64,000 nt of DNA from Micropterus salmoides (taxonomy: Eukaryota; Chordata; Actinopteri; Centrarchiformes; Centrarchidae): NCBI RefSeq assembly GCF_014851395.1, contig NW_024040928.1, positions 13,407,012 through 13,471,011 of the forward strand. The letters run 5' to 3'. The notes under the pieces were generated by a model. It was not told where the DNA came from and searched no databases. It saw only the letters and a program-made list of their open reading frames with translations. This document shows, piece after piece, positions 59,366 to 64,000 of this stretch (positions are counted from its first letter, which is position 1; every line of letters starts with the position of its first letter). The translations under genes and the position numbers were made by a program.

Positions 59366-60766
59366 TCAGTCGCAGCTGACTACCACTCCAGGCTGAGGTT
59401 TTGCACCAGTTGTGTCTGGTTTGAACCCCACAGCAGTACCCTGAGAGTCTGAGTCCTTTTCCCTAACATGATAGAGTTTTAGCATATTAATGTGACAAAC
59501 GCGGGTTTTCCTACGCCGATCAGGAGTGCTTATCACATAATCTGTGTCACTGAGTCTTTTGTGAACCTCATAGGGCCCTGAAAATTTGGCGGACAACGTG
59601 GTACCTGGTACCGGAAGTAATGCCAAGACCTTGTCTCCTAGACTAAGGTCACGTTCTACAGTGGAACGATCGTAGTTCCGTTTCATCACAATTTGTGCGG
59701 TAGTCAACTTGTGCTTAGCAAGTGCATTAGCTCTGTGCAGTCACTCGCGGAACTGACTTACATAATCGAGCATGTTGTGTGCAGGAACGGACTGCAACGA
59801 CAGAAACTGGTCATGCAAGGTTTGCAGAGGACCACGGAGAGTGTGTCCAAACACAAGCTGGGCAAGGCTGAATCCTAATGATTCCTGTACAGCGTCGCGT
59901 GCAGCGAACAAAACGAAGGGGATGCTCTCATCCCAGTCAGTGCCATTGTCATGGCAATGTTTCTTAAGCATAGACTTTAACGTCTGGTGCCATCGTTCTA
60001 GCGCACCCTGTGACTCAGGATGGTAAGCAGATGAAACAATATGACGCACATTTAGTGTCCCTAGTACCTGTTTAAACAGTCTGGACTGGAAATTAGACCC
60101 TTGGTCTGACTGTACTACCTGAGGTAAACCAAAAGTTGAAAAGAATTTAGTTAGAGCCCTAACTATGCTCCTTGCAGTGATGTTTCAGAGGGGGACAGCC
60201 TCAGGGAAGCGAGTAGCCGCACACATGATTGTAAACAGATACTGGTTACCGTTTTTCGTACGTGGCAACGGCCCTACGCAGTCGATAATCACTCTGCCAA
60301 AAGGTGCTTCAATCACAGGTATGGGATGTAGAGGGACTGGGGAAAGTTTTTGGTTAGGCTTTCCTGTCACCTGACATACATGACAACTACGGCAAAACTT
60401 AGCGGTATCTGTCTTCAACCCAGGCCAGAAGAAATGTCTCAACACTGACTGATAAGTCTTAGTGACTCCTAAGTGCGCTGACCATTTACTTTCGTGGGCG
60501 ACAGATAAGACATGCTGTCTGTAAACTGAAGGCACTACAATCTGATACATGCGTTGCCAATCCGCATCAAAAGCTACACCTGGGGACCATCTCCGCATTA
60601 ACACACCATTTTCTAAGTAATATATTACTTTTTCACCACTTGCTGCGTTGCTGTCACTCACCACATTTCTGAAGCAGGCCTGTAAGGTTGGATCCTCTCT
60701 GAGCCACAGCCAAGCGTTCTCTTGTAGCTGGCAGTGGTGGGGAGGAAGAGGACGGTTCCACCGCAC
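59366..60766 (-). pseudogene. Gmr1-like element: integrase with two in-frame stop codons
   Basis: One continuous frame reads the HHCC zinc-binding segment (HLGVTKTYQSVLRHFFWP to CRSCHVCQ), then the catalytic core with the three acidic positions in VIIDCVGPLP, SDQGSNF and YHPESQGALERW, then the GPY/F module (KFSGPYEVHKRL). It is interrupted by TGA at 60185-60187 and at 59741-59743. Each is one C-to-T change from CGA and so fits CpG decay. Integrase lies upstream of reverse transcriptase, which identifies the Gmr1 group. No env or dUTPase is present. Confidence 0.9.
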
Positions 60767-62372
60767 TCTCCATAGGTGCTGGTTCCTTGACGGGAGTTGA
60801 ATCAGCTATCTGCAAAGGCTTACAAAACACTGTATCAGCTAGCGAAATATCTGACCCATCATCACATGTCATCTGACGTGCCCGCGCACGAGTGACGACG
60901 CAGGCTGGAAATACCGTGGGCAACTCCGCGCTACAGGCAGGGTCTCCTGGTACATCCAAGACTTCCAACGTTGGAGTCACTTTACCCCCGGCTATGTCAT
61001 TTCCCATGAGCAACACAACACCCTGTATGGGAAGCTCATCACACACTGCTACTGGGAAAAAACCACTGACTAGGTTGGACTGAATGTGCACCTTATGCAC
61101 AGGGCGAGGCGCAAATCCCATTTCAATGCCCCTTAAGACGGACCCAAATCCACAGGCGGATTCAACTGAAAAGGGTAGCACAGAAGCTAACACAACCGAT
61201 TGGGAACAAGCGGTGTCCCGTAACACTTTAACAGACTGCTGGTCTGCTGGCAATCCTGTAAGCGAAATCAGTGCTTTTAGTACAAATGGACGAAAACAGG
61301 GGTCAACCTCACTTTGGTTGTCACAGTTTAACTGAGGGCTTGGTAGATTGTTAACTAACCCAACACCCTTGGGCTGAGACCCATGCGAAGACGACCGGTC
61401 TTTGCGTTTCAAAATCACACAATCCGCAATAACATGTCCCCTCTTATGACAGTAATAACACTGACGCTCTTCTTCCTTCGGACTGGGATTCCTAGGAGGA
61501 TTAGTCCGAGGTAGGTTTATGCGACGGGCACTGTCTACAACCTGAGGAAACGCTGGTTTGTGAATCAGCATATACTCATCTGCTAATGTAGCCGCAGCAG
61601 ATAATGTTAACACCTTTTGTTCATTTAAGTACATCACTATGCGTTCGGGTAGGCAGCGTTTAAGCTCCTCTATTAAACAAAGTTCTCTAAGTGAACTGAA
61701 CTCAGCTACATTAGATGACGCAAGCCACCGATCAAAGAGAATTGTTTTCTCTCGGGCAAACTCTGTGTAGCTTTGCGTAGCCGGCTTCTTATGTGACCGA
61801 AACTTTTGTCTGTAAGCTTCGGGCACTAACTCATAAATTCGCAAAATTGCTGACTTAACTGTTTCATAGTCTGCACTGTCCTCTATAGAAAGAGCAGCTA
61901 TAGCCTCCTGAGCTTTTCCCTGTAGCTTACACTGCAACAACAACGACCAAACCTCAAGCGGCCATTTTAATGCTAAAGCTATTCGTTCAAAAACTTGGAA
62001 GTAAGAGTCCACTTCAGCCTCTCGGAACAACGGCACCAAAGCAATATTTTTGCTGACATCAAATCCGGGACTTACCGAGTCCAATTTGGATGAGTAGGAG
62101 GGAGAAGTTGTACCACCAGAACCCGCGGCCCCACCAGCCATAGCTGCGTTGGCGCTTTCTAGCTCCAACTTCCGCAGTCTCACCACCTGGTCAGCCTCAA
62201 TCTCCATTCTCCTCACTTCGAGTTGGAGTTGCCTCTGACGTTCTCTGTCCTGTGCTTCATACTGGAGACGGGCAAGGCGTACCTTGAGCCGCGCTTCTCC
62301 TAGCGATCGAGCACTGCTGGCAGAGGACGGATCAAACCTGGGCAGCGTGAACGGCTGTTGCCGGCCTTTCAC
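60654..62372 (-). pseudogene. Gmr1-like element: Gag capsid (SCAN-like), zinc knuckle and protease
   Basis: A 572-codon frame. Residues about 20-85 form a charged coiled-coil (RLQYEAQDRERQRQLQLEV). Residues about 130-275 are a helical capsid with PEAYRQKFR and LIEELKRCLPERIVMYLNE, which resemble the SCAN domain; SCAN is known to derive from Gmr1-like Gag. A perfect CX2CX4HX4C knuckle follows (CYYCHKRGHVIADC, about 61429-61470). The protease active site reads LRDTACSQS (about 61198-61226), with alanine where glycine is usual, and a later LLMGNDIAGGKV. The frame leaves the integrase frame near 60690, consistent with loss of two bases in a GA repeat. The listed start is not the true Gag start. 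Confidence 0.88.
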
Positions 62373-62676
62373 CTACTTTGTCTGAGTCCGGTACGTCCGT
62401 GTCATTGTCAGGGGTAGGCGTGACCTCCCCTTTGGCAGCTGAACCAGCAACTGGGAACATGGGCTCTTTCTCGGGCGGTTCTGGCACTACAAGTATCCCC
62501 CGCTCAACTAATGCTAACCATAGCATAGGCTTCAACTCCTTTTTAAGAATGGTTTTGGGAACCGAGATGCTAAAGTGGGCTGCTAACTGGAGCAACTCGT
62601 CTTTCCGACACAGCTCAAATTTCTCTACTGAGGGCTGTTTTAGAAAGGCCTCAATCTCAAAACATGCAGCGGCCAT
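62332..62676 (-). pseudogene. Gmr1-like element: Gag N-terminus
   Basis: Starts at an ATG 98 bases inside the primer site (MAAACFEIEAFLKQPSVEKF). It encodes a helical, SAP-like domain (LCRKDELLQLAAHFSIS, KKELKPMLWLALVERGIL) and an acidic Pro-rich linker. The frame ends at 62332 while the rest of Gag continues in the next frame (overlap 62332-62372), so a frame change splits Gag. This is the likely true translation start of the element. Confidence 0.82.
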
Positions 62677-62773
62677 GATTCCCTGAATCAGCTGTACCTC
62701 GTTACCGTCAAGCTAGTCACTCAACTGTTACCAAGAACCAATTAATGCCAATTGGGATTCCTCTAGAAGGAGA

Positions 62774-62791
62774 ATCCCGGACGAGCCCCCA
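62774..62791 (-). other. Primer-binding site, tRNA-Pro type
   Basis: On the minus strand, four bases inside the 5' LTR, the sequence is TGGGGGCTCGTCCGGGAT. This 18-mer complements the 3' end of tRNA-Pro and equals the classical primer site used by murine leukaemia-type retroviruses. Position and exact length support its role as the start of minus-strand DNA synthesis. Confidence 0.88.
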
Positions 62792-62795
62792 TATA

Positions 62796-63503
62796 TGTTA
62801 CGACCCCCCTGTTGGTCTAGGGGTGTGGGGGCCATAAACATATAGGCACAACTGGTAGATCTTAAACAAGGTAACGTTTATTGGTAACATGAGATGTAGA
62901 CAGGTAACAAAAAGAACAAAAGGAGGGTGGACGAGGGTGCTGCGAAAATAACAAACCAAGTTAAAATAAAAAAGGTCCTCAAAAGGAGGCCTGCACCTAT
63001 CTACCGTTTTAAACAGGGTTGAATCTTACTACAAAAAAAACACAAAGAGCACAGCACCTACTCCACCTGGTGAAACTAACAAAATAGCAAACAGAACAAT
63101 AAGTGAACTTCTCCACTGCACTCAAATGTGGAGCTAACATTCAAAGGTATGCAAATGTTTACCTAAACACAATGTACAGCTAATAGGCCCTGAAGGTGGA
63201 TCGTTCCACTACACACAAAGTACAACAGACAGGCTATGCAGTCAATACCAGCGGCACACAAGTCAACAGGCGGTGACAAGCTGCCTGGAGCAACAGCTGG
63301 ACTCTCCTTATGAGCCGGAGGTAATTAACGTGGTGATGAGCCATTGGTTGAGTGGAAAACAGAGGAACCAATGGGCGGTACAGATGTCAGCACCCCAGAA
63401 ACCAGGAAGTAGGCGGGTCTTCATTCCCCAGGGACACAGCCTACTTGGTAGAGGTGAGACAGGGAAAAGAGGAAACACAAGGGTGACAGCGACAGCCGTG
63501 ACA
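62796..63503 (-). repeat. 5' LTR of the Gmr1-like element
   Basis: 708 bases, the promoter-side LTR because the element lies on the minus strand. Near-identical to 57104-57810. On the plus strand it is bounded by TG and CA and followed by the ACTG target duplication. Confidence 0.95.
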
Positions 63504-63559
63504 ACTGTTGTTGTGATTTGGCGCTATATAAATAAAATTGAATTGAATTGAATTGAATA
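63504..63559 (+). mobile_element. LINE 3' end and ATTGA pentamer tail, displaced by the gypsy insertion
   Basis: Continues the LINE interrupted at 57103: AACTG is followed by TTGTTGTGATTTGGCGCTAT, ATAAATAAA and a short (ATTGA)n tail. Copy 2 of the duplicated sequence resumes immediately after. Confidence 0.9.
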
Positions 63560-63935
63560 ACATTGCATTTAAGCCCCACTAAAGGCTTTGAGAATAGCAA
63601 AAAAAAAAACAGGCCCTGAAAACATATTCTCTCAATCAGCTTTTTACAATGGCAATGGATTCTGATATGAACTCAATTAGGACAGTTGTGGTTATTTCTC
63701 ATGAGAGTTTTCTGCATTTAGGTTTTCTTTTATGCTTTTCTCATTGTTTTGACATGGGCGGGGCTCAGTTATAAAAAAGTGATGTCACGTATTTCCATGA
63801 ACCAATTACTTTGGTTTCAGTATGTATTTTTATTGGCTTATGTTGCCAGGCCACTGCCAATCACATCTGATCAAAGCACACCCACACAGTCCTGATGAAG
63901 CACATACACTTTTTGAGTGTCAAAGTCTTAAAAAT
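63556..63935 (+). repeat. Duplicated sequence, copy 2, right part
   Basis: Matches about 52472-52740: CATATT.TCTCAATCAGCTT, GGACAGTTGTGGTTATTTC, GCCACTGCCAATCA, ACACTTTTTGAG. It contains an A run and about 60 extra bases (TTTTATGCTTTTCTC to GTGATGTCACG) that are absent from copy 1. Confidence 0.75.
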
Positions 63936-64000
63936 GAATAGTAACTAAGGATGTATTTTTCTTAACTTTGATTGTTGCTCTTTTTGTCATGAATATTTAA

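Larger units (their letters stand above)
57104..63503 (-). mobile_element. Gmr1-like Ty3/gypsy LTR retrotransposon, full length with broken frames
   Basis: Two LTRs of 707 and 708 bases (57104-57810 and 62796-63503) flank a minus-strand interior. A 4-base target duplication ACTG is present (57100-57103 and 63504-63507). Order along the minus strand: LTR, tRNA-Pro-type primer site, gag, zinc knuckle, protease, integrase, reverse transcriptase, RNase H, polypurine tract, LTR. Integrase before reverse transcriptase is the hallmark of the Gmr1 group (named from cod), opposite to ordinary Ty3/gypsy. There is no room for an env gene. The frame is interrupted by two stop codons and four frame changes, so this copy cannot move by itself. 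The LTRs differ by one substitution and one base of a homopolymer, implying recent arrival. Confidence 0.93.

Noticed and set aside
57104..63503. Endogenous retrovirus, because of the tRNA-Pro primer site
   Set aside because: There is no env frame (only 71 bases between the RNase H stop and the LTR), integrase precedes reverse transcriptase, and the target duplication is 4 bases. It is a Gmr1-like gypsy retrotransposon.
63273..63551. Plus-strand ORF in the LTR (also 57580-57822)
   Set aside because: It is antisense to the element's transcription, repeated in both LTRs, and without recognisable domains.

Overview
The window is nuclear DNA of a ray-finned fish, probably a percomorph teleost. 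It carries two multi-exon vertebrate genes with GT-AG introns, and its dispersed repeats are ones I recognise from teleost genomes (hAT-type MITEs, an L2-type LINE, a Gmr1-type Ty3/gypsy element, long CA/TG microsatellites). There are no prokaryotic features.

Gene half (about 5.7-34.2 kb, plus strand). HBS1L (the Dom34/Pelota-partner GTPase of ribosome rescue) spans 5758-25726. Its 18 coding exons keep phase throughout and give a predicted 702-aa protein. Intron 4 contains a large alternative terminal exon (8535-10033) that joins exon 4 in frame. It makes a 663-aa isoform without the GTPase, the fish counterpart of human HBS1LV3, the SKI7-like bridge between the cytoplasmic RNA exosome and the SKI complex. 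One locus therefore encodes a ribosome-rescue factor and an mRNA-decay adaptor. About 3.5 kb downstream, ALDH8A1 (29212-34222; 7 exons, 490 aa) encodes a cytosolic aldehyde dehydrogenase of the kynurenine pathway. The HBS1L-ALDH8A1 neighbourhood matches mammals. By the same synteny, 1-5.7 kb would be the HBS1L-MYB intergenic region, but MYB itself is not in the window.

Repeat half (about 34.2-64 kb). I find no conventional host gene here. In order there are: a small TA-flanked inverted-repeat element (38401-38792); a complete 1.84-kb hAT-type element with a perfect 8-bp target duplication and a broken BED-finger remnant (41266-43106); an LTR followed by a proline-rich repetitive reading frame (45478-47080); a Tc1/mariner-like element with a broken transposase and a repeated right end (about 48846-51346); and a nested stack from 52.2 kb to the end of the window. 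In the stack, a roughly 0.5-kb sequence occurs twice. The second copy is split by a 5'-truncated L2-type LINE, and the LINE's 3' tail is split by a minus-strand Gmr1-like Ty3/gypsy retrotransposon (57104-63503). That retrotransposon has nearly identical LTRs, a tRNA-Pro-type primer site and integrase placed before reverse transcriptase, but its reading frames are broken.

The most interesting items are the SKI7-like exon, which carries a dispersed array of short leucine/histidine motifs, and the Gmr1-type element with its unusual pol order and SCAN-like Gag. Neither class is new to biology. What may be new is the motif array, the mismatch between young LTRs and dead reading frames, and the exact nesting. 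All identifications were made by eye, without database searches.
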